A program made the position numbers and the translations under genes. The notes beneath the pieces were generated by a model that saw only the letters and a list, made by a program, of their open reading frames with translations, did not search any database and was not told the origin of the DNA. 64,000 nucleotides of DNA from Albula goreensis (lineage: Eukaryota > Chordata > Actinopteri > Albuliformes > Albulidae): positions 35,728,052 through 35,792,051 of the forward strand of contig CM040747.1 of NCBI GenBank assembly GCA_022829145.1, in the 5' to 3' direction. This document shows positions 26,461 through 36,270 of the stretch, piece by piece (the stretch's first letter is position 1; the number at the start of each line of letters is the position of its first letter).

Positions 26461-26640
26461 GTACAGTAGAGGCCAATAGTATTGGGCCACCTGTGATTTT
26501 TTTTAAAAAAAAAAACTTCAAGGGACTTGGCATTGGGTACTCCACAGTTTTAGATTTGTGATCAAGCAAACCACAAGCAATCTCAACTTTTATTCAAGGA
26601 CATTTTTATACATTTTAGTTTCACCATGTATAAAATACAG
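26461..26640 (+). mobile_element. Possible Tc1-like element end
   Basis: The words ACAGTAGAGGCCAATAGTAT followed by TGGGCCACCTGTGA resemble Tc1/mariner inverted-repeat ends of fish ('cagtggaggccaaaagtatt'), and TTCAAGGACATTTTTATACA is typical of the adjoining region. No transposase frame is present. A second end was not found. Confidence 0.4.
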
Positions 26641-27000
26641 TGTGTTCTATACATAGTGTGGTACCAGGAAAAGTGGAGGGAGGAGCAAGCTCTTCGGCTC
26701 CTCCCATTGTACTGCTGTCAGTCTCCTCGTTCCCTCCCTCAGCCTGCAGAGCTAACTGGAGCTGCTACAGGGTTTTGGGTTTTTGTGTGTGGTTTTTCCC
26801 CTGGCTGTGCTAGTGTTTTCATTTGTGACCTTGCACTTGTTGGTTGTGCGCATTTTTTTGGTATTGTTTTGATGCTGCTGAGTTAATAAAGGCCTTGGGC
26901 CAATTTTGTTGACATTTTGTTGTGTTTTGCCTTCCACTCACCACCTGGCTCAGTGGCCATGCCTGCCACTGCGCCACTGTAGCCATTCTTGTATAAAACA
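26641..27000. other. Possible LTR-like fragment
   Basis: Contains GGCTCCTCCC, then T/G-rich sequence, then TTAATAAAGGCCTTGGGC, an AATAAA poly(A) signal in a setting that resembles LTRs of fish retrotransposons. No paired LTR, primer-binding site or polypurine tract was seen, so this is weak. Confidence 0.22.
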
Positions 27001-27419
27001 TGATGTAATTTTTAAATGATGAAACTTTTCTATGTTCCTTAGAAAAGACAGTACAATATGGTAGCCTCGCCAGGGCTCATGTTTGCTTCCCAAAACAAAC
27101 ATCTTACAGTGTGCACCACATGCCAAGTCTGGATTTTGTGCTTTTAAATCTTAAATAGCATCTAAAAACTTGTTTTGGTCAAATTGCATATGCCCTTAAA
27201 CAGACTAATGGGTCCCAGCCTCAATGTTTTTTTAGTTTAAGTTTTATTTTGACTCTAAATTGTTACCACAGGCATACAACATAAATTAGAACAACTAATA
27301 TAAGCCTCTATTTTTAGGTAGACAATTAATGTCTACTTAACTCCAGGAAAAAAATTTAAAAATTAACTTATGGAATTGACAGTGAGAACACCAGAGCTGA
27401 CTTTCCAGCCGGATCACTC
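27001..27419. other. AT-rich DNA, nothing recognised
   Basis: No tandem repeats or coding signal. Confidence 0.4.
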
Positions 27420-27835
27420 CTCTCTGCATGCTCTGGTCACCTGGTGCTCCATTCCTAAAGATGTCCCTCTCCTCAGTCACATACCCTTTCTGCTTTGACC
27501 CACCCAGTTGGTGGATTGAACTTGCTGTCACAATAAGGCCAATAGAATCTCTGCCCATCTTCCACCACAAACTGAAAATCCATCTGTTTAAACTACATCT
27601 TCATTATACCTTTATTATACCTTTCATTATGCACTCAAACTTATACAACTATACTTCCCCTGGAACTGCTTTGAACATTTAATGATATGCTGTAGGTTTA
27701 TGTAATTATTTTGTTGGCTGGGGCACTGATAGTTTAGTATCAGCTCTGCCTGGTGTGATAGCCTATCGTAAACACTTTCATACATAGCTCTGGAAAGGAG
27801 CATCTGTTAAATACTTGAATAGAAATGTAAATATA
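27420..27835 (+). mobile_element. L2-clade LINE 3' end
   Basis: The frame at 27494-27600 reads WWIELAVTIRPIESLPIFHH followed by KLKIHLFKLHLHYT, the C-terminus of an L2/CR1-type ORF2 (family pattern 'WN.LP..IR.A.SL..FK..LKTHLF'). A 3' UTR follows and ends near 27830 in CTGGAAAGGAGCATCTGTTA, a decayed L2 tail. It is the forward counterpart of the reverse copy at 12530. It is 5'-truncated, as is usual for LINE insertions. Confidence 0.8.
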
Positions 27836-28614
27836 ATGAAACACAAGACCAAAGCTGTTTGGTCAGCAAAACTACAGAGTAAGAATTGATATGTTTCCAT
27901 TTCTATCGTTTTTTAACAATGGGGACTTTTTTCACAAAACTTGATTATAATTAGGCCAAAATGCCAGCATTTTACTAAAATATCAAAATATGGACTTATG
28001 TAAGTAATGGACTTCAAAGAAATTTCTCAATTTTTAATAAGCACATTTTCATTGTTAATTGTGGACTTTTTTCCACAAACTCCCATTTAAGTTGTAACAT
28101 AGATGTTTACATTTAAATTACCAGAGTTGGAAAACCCTGGCTTCAGAAAGTAAAAGTACTGCCATGAATTTGTGCCATCCATGCACTAAACCAGCTGACT
28201 GTAATGACTACAACTCCACAGCTGGGTAGGGGAGCTAGTTATAGTGAAATCAGCCTTGTTTGTAGCTTGGGGGAAACAAATATATGGTAGCACTACATTC
28301 TGAAGCAGTAAATCTCTTTGGATAATCAGGATGAATAAGGATGAGATATGTAGCCTTGCACTGGGCTGAGACAGACAGGGTCCCCTGGGGGTCTGAACAA
28401 TGCAGCCCACTGTCTCTGCAACCTGCTCCCCAACACTCTTGCAGCAAGGAAATTGGCTACTGGGACAAAGCAGCTCCTGGCAGAGCTCCAGTAGTGTAAG
28501 CTGAGAGCTCTGTGGTAGGTGTTCTGCCTAGTGTGTCAGTGAGGATGGAGAAGAAAGGAGAGGGAGACAGATCGGTGCTGTGATCACATATGATCAGCCA
28601 TTCATGCCAGGGTG
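27836..28614. other. Intergenic DNA with a possible short dispersed repeat
   Basis: At 28118-28155 CCAGAGTTGGAAAACCCTGG followed by CTTCAGAAAGTAAAAG matches, from memory, a short dispersed repeat common in fish genomes. The rest is unremarkable. Confidence 0.35.
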
Positions 28615-28906
28615 CTGCATGAACCCAGTAAAACAACATGAGCTCAATACAACAACCCCGGGTGAAGCATGAGCTCGATACAACAACCCCGGGTGAAGCA
28701 TGAGCCCGATACAACAACCCCGGGTGAAGCATGAGCTCGATACAACAACCCCGGGTGAAGCATGAGCCCGAAACAACAACCCCGGGTGAAGCATGAGCCC
28801 GATACAACAACCCCGGGTGAAGCATGAGCTCGATACAACAACCCCGGGTGAAGCACGAGCTTGATACAACAGTCCTGGGTGAAGCATGAACCCAGTACAT
28901 TACGTC
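28615..28906. repeat. 31-bp minisatellite, about nine copies
   Basis: Units are ACAACAACCCCGGGTGAAGC plus ATGAGCTCGAT or ATGAGCCCGAT, period 31. The central copies are nearly identical; the outer ones decay (AGTCCTGGGT at the right end). Each central unit holds CCCGGG and one or two more CpGs. Because 31 is not a multiple of 3, three overlapping reverse-strand frames stay open (CFTRGCC, SPGVVVS and similar); they are not genes. Confidence 0.95.
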
Positions 28907-28942
28907 TTGGTGAAGCAGTGCACCCTGGTCTGATGAATGGTG

Positions 28943-28980
28943 CTTCTTACAGTTTTTGCAATTGTTTACACACTAACATA
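28943..28980. repeat. MITE-like end, copy 1
   Basis: CTTACAGTTTTTGCAATTG then TTTACACACTAAC. A close match lies at 52752-52787. The word 'acagtttttctcaattg' is, from memory, a terminal motif of a fish non-autonomous DNA transposon. The rest of the element is not delimited. Confidence 0.4.
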
Positions 28981-29394
28981 GGAATGTAAGATACAATGAC
29001 TTACTTTTAAATAAAAGTTTTGAATCACAAACCCAATATCAATTCTGAAAAAATTTGTGCACATGTTATATTCTTTCAGGTTACACTTTTAAATCACTGT
29101 GTTACAGGGCTTGGTCTGAGAGAGGGAATCAGGGCAAGCCAAGGCCACACCTACTGGACACCTAATCTGAGTTACCTAATCAAACCAGGCGCTAAAACAG
29201 TTTTTTTCCCCATAGTAATCAGGAATGCTGGTTGAACAAGAGAGTCTAGAGAAAGAAAAGCCAGAGAAAGAACCCCACCATCCCACTGAAAAACAGTGTT
29301 TTTGTTTTAGTTTGTGATTTTTCATTTGCTGTTATAGAGCGTCTCTTTGAACTTAGTGGAAATAACCACTTTGCTTTTCATGATAACCTCACCT
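28981..29394. other. Intergenic DNA, nothing recognised
   Basis: AT-rich with a few C/G-containing patches; no coding signal. Confidence 0.35.
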
Positions 29395-29515
29395 GAAGGT
29401 GTACTCTACCTGCTAGCATACTCTACCTGCCAGTGTACTCCATGTATCAGTGTACTCCCTGCCAGCGTACTCCACCTATGAGTGTACTCCCTGCCAGCAC
29501 TCTCTGTAGCATAAA
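29395..29515. repeat. Short tandem repeat, GTGTACTC/CTGCCAGC
   Basis: About six imperfect units of 18-22 bases such as GTGTACTCCCTGCCAGC and GCATACTCTACCTGCCA. Confidence 0.7.
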
Positions 29516-29572
29516 CAAAGCACTTACCTGGTATTTCGTATTATCATTCAATAACTGCTAGTTTAATAATCT

Positions 29573-31215
29573 GGTATAGCCAGTGCACCCGCTACATTCC
29601 AGCAGATAATGGATCAAGTATTACAGGGCCTTCCAAGGTTTGTCTGTTACTTAAATGACATCCTAATTATGCATCCTAATTAGTAAAACTAAATCTGAAT
29701 ATTGGAAGAATGTTGAACAGGTGCTAAAAACACTACAAGACAGAGGCATCAGAGTAAACAAAGACAAAGATGCCTTCTGCCAGCCTAGTGTAACATACTT
29801 GGGACACAAAATTGAAGGTGATGGGTTGCATCCAGTAAAAGAGAAGGTTGAGGCAATAGCTTGTGCAGCAACACTTAAGAATGTCAAAGAACTTAGAGCT
29901 TTCTTAGCACTACTTTCTTACCCTAGAAATTTTGTTGAAAACTTGTCATCCCTCATAAAACCCATGACAGATTTGTTGCAGAAAGATAAACCATGGAACT
30001 GGACAGTTTCCTGTCAAGCAGCCTTTGAGAGGACAAAAACACAGTTTTTCCTCAACAGTTCTTACTCATTACAACCCTCAGCTTCCTATTGTATTGGCTT
30101 GTGACGCATCAACTTATGGGGTATGAGCTGTAATTTCACACAAGATATCAGATACTAGTGAAAAAACCATTGCATATGCCTCCCGCACACTCAGCAAATC
30201 TGAGTTAAATTATTCAGAAATTGAAAAGGAATCCCTTGGTATAACTTTTGGGGAACAGAAGTTCAGAGAAAATCTGTATGGGGGAAAATTCCTTCTTTTC
30301 ACTGATCACAAGCCATTGGTAAAAATTTTAAGGTTAAAAACAGGTGTGCCAGTGTTAGCTGCTGCTTGATTCCAATGGTGGGCATTGCTTCTTTCAGCTC
30401 ATCAGTTTGACATTGTGTACAAACCTTCAATAGATAATGCAAATGCAGATGGACTGTCTAGGTTGCCGTTTCAGAAGGCAGTCCCTCAGTGCAAATTAGA
30501 ATTCAAAATATCATGGTTGGAAGCCATTTCTGTCTCAGCAAAAGACATTAGAAAGGAGACCAAGAAAGATTCTGTCGTTACCAAAGTGAAGTGATAGCGA
30601 TGAAGAACTCACTGTGGAAGCAGACTGTAGTTTATGGGGTTTAAGAGTGATTACCTCATTGAAGTACCTATATCACTGAGGAAAAACCTCCTGAAAGAAT
30701 TACATGAACAACAAATAGGTATTGTCAAGAGTAAAGCTGTAGTTAAAAGCTATTTTTGGTGACCCAGCTTAGATCAAGACATTGAAAGCATGGGGAAAAA
30801 ACAGTAGAATTTGTCAGGACAACTGAAACCTTCCAGATACTGCTCCAGTACATTCCTGGAAGTGGCCAGAGCACCCATGGGAAAGAGTCCATATAGAGTT
30901 TGCAGAAAAGGGAAAAACAAGTTCCTTTTGGCTAAAGATGCTTAGGCACGTTGGCCAGAAATTAAGTTCATGTGTAATATTACAGCTACATCTACAGTTG
31001 AAGCCATGAGAAGAATGTTTGCTTCATTTGTGTTTCCCCAAGTAGTTGTTTCAGGTAATGGTCCTCAGTTAGTATCTAAAGAGTTTGAGGCATTTTTAGA
31101 GTCAAATGGAGCGAAACATGTAAAATCAGCCCCTTACCATATGGCCTCAAATAATCTAGTGGAGAGGCTGATACAAACTTTCAAATGTTACGTGCATTGC
31201 AATGACACCACACAT
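29573..31215 (+). pseudogene. Ty3/gypsy pol fossil: RT, RNase H, integrase
   Basis: In order: RT palm from GIASAPATFQ (29573) with the catalytic box as YLND at 29648-29659 instead of Y-x-D-D; RT thumb and connection (29721-30050, VTYLGHKIEGDGLHPVK); RNase H (about 30060-30345) with LACDAS, IEKESLGI and FTDHKPL, so the three acidic residues remain; its end ANADGLSRLP (30439-30468); and integrase (about 30640-31200) with SWKWPEHPWERV, SGNGPQ and APYHMASNNLVERL. Breaks: a 13-bp tandem duplication at 29659-29684 shifts frame just after the RT box; a frameshift lies near 30050; TGA stops at 30124 and 30367; more stops and shifts occur in integrase. Two of the three integrase catalytic acids are changed (Asp to Glu at about 30897; Asp to Gly in SGNGPQ). 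No LTR, gag or protease was seen next to it. Confidence 0.92.
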
Positions 31216-32159
31216 TAATATACCTGAGTTTAGGGAGGAGAGCTCACAGAGCGGAACAGGCAATTCTGCAAATTAATAGTTTAGCTGCTATGTTGACAAG
31301 ACTTCAAGATTTCAAACCTTTAACCTTTAACATGACAGTAACATATCTGGGTGGTATAAAAAGCTAATCCAAACATATACATACTTGCACACACACCCAT
31401 GGTGCTTGTCCTGGAGGGGAAAGGAGTGAGAGGGAGAGAGGTGATAGCCCCCTGTGATTATAAATGATGCAAAGGATTCTACATATGGGGGGTACATCAA
31501 GGATTACCAAGAAACAAAGAGGGTCGTACCATGCCCAATTCCACTTTAAACTTGTAACCCCAAATGCACATCCATGTTAACCATCAATAATGTGGTGTTT
31601 TAGGTATTTGATTGGGATCTTGAGAAAATGGCTGTTTAACTTTAAATAGGTGTATCACCTGTGGTCACTGAGTTAAGGATATTTATGATTTTGAGCCACT
31701 TTTCACTCCCGAGCTCTGTTAACTTACCTTATCTGCCCTCAGTTTGGCCATAAACTGGTCAGATGACCATAAAGGAAATAGACCAGGGCAAATAACCTTA
31801 AAATCCTGTCAATATATGCAACAATTATCTATAATGTTGTGATTTTTTATTTTAATTCAAGTTTGTACACACCCCTGTGTGTGTAACAAGCAAGGTGTAC
31901 CTGCTGTTGCATACCTGCCTATGTGGGTTTTAGATGACGAAAAAGTTTTGGTATTTTTGGGTCTGTTTTTGTGTTTTGTTTTGCTATTTTGCATCAATTT
32001 CTTGGTTTGCTGGCATTTTCATTATTTAAGACTTTTGATGTATTTTTTCACATTCTTGTTTCTCTTTTCTCTCTCACTTGTGACACAATGTGTTTGTGTG
32101 TGGGCCTACCCCCCTCTCTAGTGTGGTGTTCTCCCTCCTCAGGTGGCCATGCCATGAGA
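31216..32159. other. Intergenic DNA, nothing recognised
   Basis: No further gypsy motif was found downstream of the integrase piece. T/G-rich DNA from 31920 to 32090 keeps frames open by composition. Confidence 0.4.
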
Positions 32160-32905
32160 GTAGGTATGGGAAGGAGTCCTCCAATGTTCCGAAATCATAG
32201 GAGACGAGATTGTGCATCCATCACTTGCCTCCTCCTCCCCTCCAAATGAAGGATATATCGATGATCCTTCCATGGATGTCTTTTCACATTTCTGGGTGAC
32301 ATCATTGTGCTCACATTGCATCCAGATTAAAAGACCATCCCACAGAATATTTCACTATCAAAAAGTTCTAAAACATGACAAGAGATTTACCAACATTTAA
32401 GTATAAGTGCCAGAACAGTAAACAGAAATTGGATAAATGACATTAATAGGGAAGCATTATTGTTTGCTTTTTCAAACATATCCACATTGACACAATATAT
32501 TCACATTTTTGAGTTGTGAATGGCATTTTACCAATGTAATCGAGTGAGTTACTGTAGCAGTATTCCTTGTACATATGTTTGTTAAATCATGAGCAGAATG
32601 CAAGTAATTGACATGAATATTTAAATGCATAAAAAGGGCTGGTGGCATATGAGAAGTGTGATTGGCTTAGGTATCCTCAGAATCGGTCAAAGTTACTACT
32701 TTATCAATGGCCAACATCGACTTTGATGACAGGAGAATCGGATGAGCTGTTCCAATTTTCGTAGCATCTCCTCCATTCCTCCTCCCCTCCACTCATTTCC
32801 TCCCCTCCTTTCCTCGCCATACTTCCGGGGTTGGAGACAAGGAGAAATGGAGGAGTGGAGGAAAGGAGGAGATGAGCAAAAGTATGGGAATGCACCCTGC
32901 TTACC
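32160..32905 (-). mobile_element. Non-autonomous DNA element with GGAAAGGA ends, copy 1
   Basis: The reverse complement aligns with 57361-58402 over most of its length. Shared words include TGATTGGCTTAGGTATCCTC and ATCGACTTTGATGAC near one end, a middle with CTTGTACATATGTTTGTTAA, and TTCACATTTCTGGGTGACAT near the other. The end at 32720-32900 is a large imperfect inverted repeat of CCTCCTTTCCTC-type sequence. The left terminal repeat is lost or very decayed. It lacks the SINE found inside copy 2 and so serves as the empty site. No coding capacity. Confidence 0.85.
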
Positions 32906-33059
32906 TGTAACTCTGTGTTCTGGACATCAGTCATGGGTGGATCCATTGCACCTGTCTTGGGATAGCGGGGGCCATATTTGTTTAATTTTAATGTGTATGT
33001 GTCCGCTTTGTTCACAAAAAATCAGGTCCTGTTTCACTCATGTTGCTTAATATGTTTAA

Positions 33060-33580
33060 TATACTCTACAGTGCAAAAGTCTTTAGTCACTCTTCATCTG
33101 ATCAGCAAGTGTTTATTTGCTTGGGAAAATACTATAACATTGGCATAAATACAAATAACTGTTAAAAGTAGGCGTTAGTTCTCTTTTTTTCCAGAAAGTT
33201 ATTGATATCATATGAGATTGCTGGAAGAATTTCCAAACACTCCTTGAGGCATCCATGTTACTCCATGTATTAAATTCCACCACCAGCACACCTGGTATTT
33301 GGTGTATTAATCAGCTGGACCAGGTGTGCTGATGCTTCACGCTCTTGACTTTAATTGTTATTGGCTAGGTCTGGAACACTGCTGTGCTTGTGGGTGCCCT
33401 CAGGGTCTCTCCCAAGGGCATCTGCAAGATAGCTAATCTGCAGTGGTCCTAGACAGGGAGAGCCAGTTTTTGCTGGTTTTTGCTTTCATCTGAAATTACA
33501 CAGCAAGTCCAGGCCCAAGAAACCAGTTAAGGTGAGTTAAATGCATAATCAGTTGTTTTAATTGGTCAACAAGTGATCAG
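33060..33580. mobile_element. Possible Tc1-like end and 'ggtcctggagagcc' repeat
   Basis: ACAGTGCAAAAGTCTTTAGT at about 33070 resembles Tc1-like inverted-repeat ends. At 33284-33331 the 13-base arms CAGCACACCTGGT and ACCAGGTGTGCTG form a perfect inverted repeat around a 22-base loop. From 33443 the words GGTCCTAGACAGGGAGAGCC and TTTTGCTGGTTTTTGCTTTC resemble the repeat at 44635. Probably several small fragments side by side. Confidence 0.35.
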
Positions 33581-33870
33581 TAATAACAAAAAAATAAAAA
33601 AATATATAAAATGTAGCTCTGCAGGATCAAGAGGAACACTGGTGTAATGTAATAGCCGCAGAGCGAGGTACAGAGCTCCAGCTCAGCCTGAGGAGAAACG
33701 CTGACTTTGCTACCACTAACCACGTACGGGGGGGGGGGGTGGGGGCGGTGATGCAAGCCTGGCCAAAGCATTTCACATTTCCTTGGAATTTAGGGCTTTC
33801 AGCTGGCAACAGATTCCATGCTTAATCACCAGGGTTACAAAGGGAGGGAATATTACCAAGTTTAAAAAGC
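33581..33870. other. Flank with G11 tract
   Basis: Contains a run of eleven G then TGGGGGCGG at 33728-33748, a potential quadruplex-forming or sequencing-difficult site. No coding signal. Confidence 0.4.
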
Positions 33871-34388
33871 ACACATCCCCTCTGGGTCGCACATTGCCTG
33901 GGGGATTCAGAGTTACACATCCCCTCTGGGATTTAGAGTTACACATCACCTGGGGGATTCAGTGCTACAAATCCCCTCTGGGATTCAGAGTTATACATCT
34001 TTTCTGGGATTCAGAGTTACACATCCCCTCTGGGAGTCAGAGTTGCACATCACCTGGGGGATTCAGAGTTATACATCCCCTCTAGGATTCAGAGTTGCAC
34101 ATCACCTGGGGGATTCAGAGTTACACATCCCTGCTGGGATTCAGAGTTATGCATCTTTTCTGGGATTCAGAGTTACACATTCCCTCTGGGATTCAGAGTT
34201 ACACATCACCTGGGGGATTCAGTGCTACACGTCCCCTCTGGGATTCAGAGTTACACATCTTTTCTTGGATTCAGAGTTACACATCCCCTCTAGGATTCAG
34301 AGTTGCACATCACCTGGGGGACTCAGAGTTACACATCCCTGCTGGGATTCAGAGCTACACAACCCCTCTGGGATTCTGAGTTGCATGT
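33871..34388. repeat. 26-bp minisatellite with higher-order structure
   Basis: About 19-20 units, period 26, with core CTGGGATTCAGAGTTACAC and variable ATCCCCT, ATCACCT or ATCTTTT. A variant block (ACCTGGGGGATTCAGTGCTAC) occurs at about 33948 and again about 260 bases later with nearly the same order of variants behind it, so groups of about ten units were copied together. Open frames on the forward strand are by-products. Confidence 0.95.
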
Positions 34389-35354
34389 CTTTGAAGGACA
34401 GGCATGTATGCTTGCACAGTCTCAAATGTAGAAGGGAAGCTGCTGCTGTGACAACAACAACTGGGCAATAGACAAATAAACTACAGATAAGAGAAAAAGT
34501 AGAGAAAGGTAGGTCTATACCCTTAAAAGCAATAGAGGAGAACATGAAGATATTGTTATATGGCAAGGCTGGGCATGCAGGGTGTTTTAGCAGGGGAACC
34601 TGAGTCTGGTGCACCTGACAGTGGCTCAAAGAGGACACTGATTGCAGTGACTATATAAATCAGATCATCGCTGTGGAACACGAAACACATGTTCTGAGGG
34701 GTTGAACTCACACATAAATGTCACTGAGGGCAAGGTGGGTGGTAAGAATGGAAGGAGATCTGGAATGGGCCAGTTCAGCTTGGCAGCTCCTCACTCTGTC
34801 TGTGTTAGGCCATGTGTCCTGTCTATCTTCTCTCTGTCAATCTGTCTCCTCTAATGCATTAACTGTCAATGTTTAGTGTTCATTTCCATTCTGCATTCTG
34901 TGTCCTCTACCATTTTCCCCTGTATCTTACTGTACCTTAGTTACTCTGAATTTCCCTCTGTACACTGGTTCCTTACATTGGGCCACGGTGGGCGACATTT
35001 CCCTGCTGTCACTGAGATGGGAGCACTGATCTGTAACAGCAGCACCACACATGGATGTGCACATCCTTTGGGACACAAGCTAAGATTCTTCCAAGCAGTA
35101 AAGTAATTACGTGTACGCTGCTATAAAGAAGTGTAGACCATGAACACTACAATACTAGCCTGTCACATTGACTGCGGGGCATAGGGTTTTTGTTGTTAGA
35201 GAACTGCCATTAACATGATCCTCTGTTACACCTCAGTCTGTGCTATGACTGACCACAGATCAGAATCAAACCAGTCCAAGCAGAAGCACATATGAAATCA
35301 GAATGAATAATACAGATTGAACTGGACAAAAAAGCCTCCATGTGCACATTGGTG
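34389..35354. other. Intergenic DNA, nothing recognised
   Basis: Ordinary-complexity sequence with no transposon or exon signal. Confidence 0.4.
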
Positions 35355-35660
35355 GATGAACATATGGTATCCAAAAGTTTGACACCACATTGAAAATTTA
35401 AAAGTTATGACATATAAAATGAAGAATACTTGAAATTTAAAATATTTAAAATTTGTGACAATGACCATGTTAACTCCTTTGTACAAAAGTCAGACTCCAT
35501 CGGACATTTATGGGGGCATTTAAAGGCCAAGAAAGTTTTGGGCACTTGAAGACCATGGGATAACATGGGTCATCCGGTTTTGCACAAACTTGTGGAGTCC
35601 ATGCAAATGGACTCCACAAAAGGACAAAAGGAGGACATACCAAAAACTATGATATTCTGA
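35355..35660 (+). mobile_element. Probable Tc1/mariner remnant with internal deletion
   Basis: CATATGGTATCCAAAAGTTT at 35359 resembles a Tc1-like inverted-repeat end. About 220 bases on, the frame KLVESMQMDSTKGQKED resembles the C-terminal end of Tc1 transposases ('KLV.SMP.R...V....G..TKY'). The bulk of the transposase is absent. The same bases hold a perfect 13-bp hairpin at 35590-35619. The second terminal repeat was not found. Confidence 0.42.
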
Positions 35661-36270
35661 AATTCATGCACATTTTTCAAAGATTCAACTTTCACATTAA
35701 TTGGTAATATAATTAGTCATGGAAATTGCTAGTGAAACAGAAAGTGATGTGGCTCACAACCTTTACATATCACATTGACTTTAAGTGTAGTATGCTTATG
35801 TTCAGTAACTCACTGAGGTAATAGCAGCTATCTTTCATTTCTTGGTCTGGCCATAATAAAAACGTCATTCACACAGCACATCATGGCCTCAGGTAAGTGG
35901 TTCAGCCAATCATATCCACTGATAAGTTATGAGCTGTCTTTGTAATCAACTCCTCCCTATTAAAATAACAAGCAACACAAGGTCTCAATGTTTTTACCGG
36001 CTAGTAAATCTGACTGTCTTAATTACTTTCATAGTAAATATGAGCAGTTCTTTTCATGTTGATAATGCTAATCATGGTGGAGGGCTGCAAGCACATAAAG
36101 AATATTCCTGTCTTCAGTAGATGTATCCTTCAGATACACATTCAGATAGCTTCCGCAGATACAGTCTTGAATGTAGACTGTGTCCAATAACCAAAATTCC
36201 TGGTGTCTGATTAGAAGTTACATGGATTTAGTTCTGATATGTGCATGGGAGGTTAGTGAGATTCTGACTC
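35661..36270. other. AT-rich DNA, nothing coding
   Basis: A few words on the reverse strand (AATAGGGAGGAGTTGAT near 35950) could be a polypurine tract near a gypsy LTR, but no LTR pair was found. Confidence 0.3.

Noticed and set aside
26641..27000. Solo LTR
   Set aside because: Only an AATAAA in a plausible setting; no second copy, no TG...CA ends or target duplication could be fixed, so it is kept as a weak note only.
28615..28906. CRISPR-like regular repeats of 31 bp (also 36 bp at 55643 and 26 bp at 33871)
   Set aside because: The repeats are directly head to tail with no unique spacers, and the window is clearly vertebrate DNA; they are minisatellites.
29573..31215. An endogenous retrovirus
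   Set aside because: Motifs in RT, the RNase H end (ANADGLSRLP) and integrase match Ty3/gypsy retrotransposons of fish, and no envelope region was seen.
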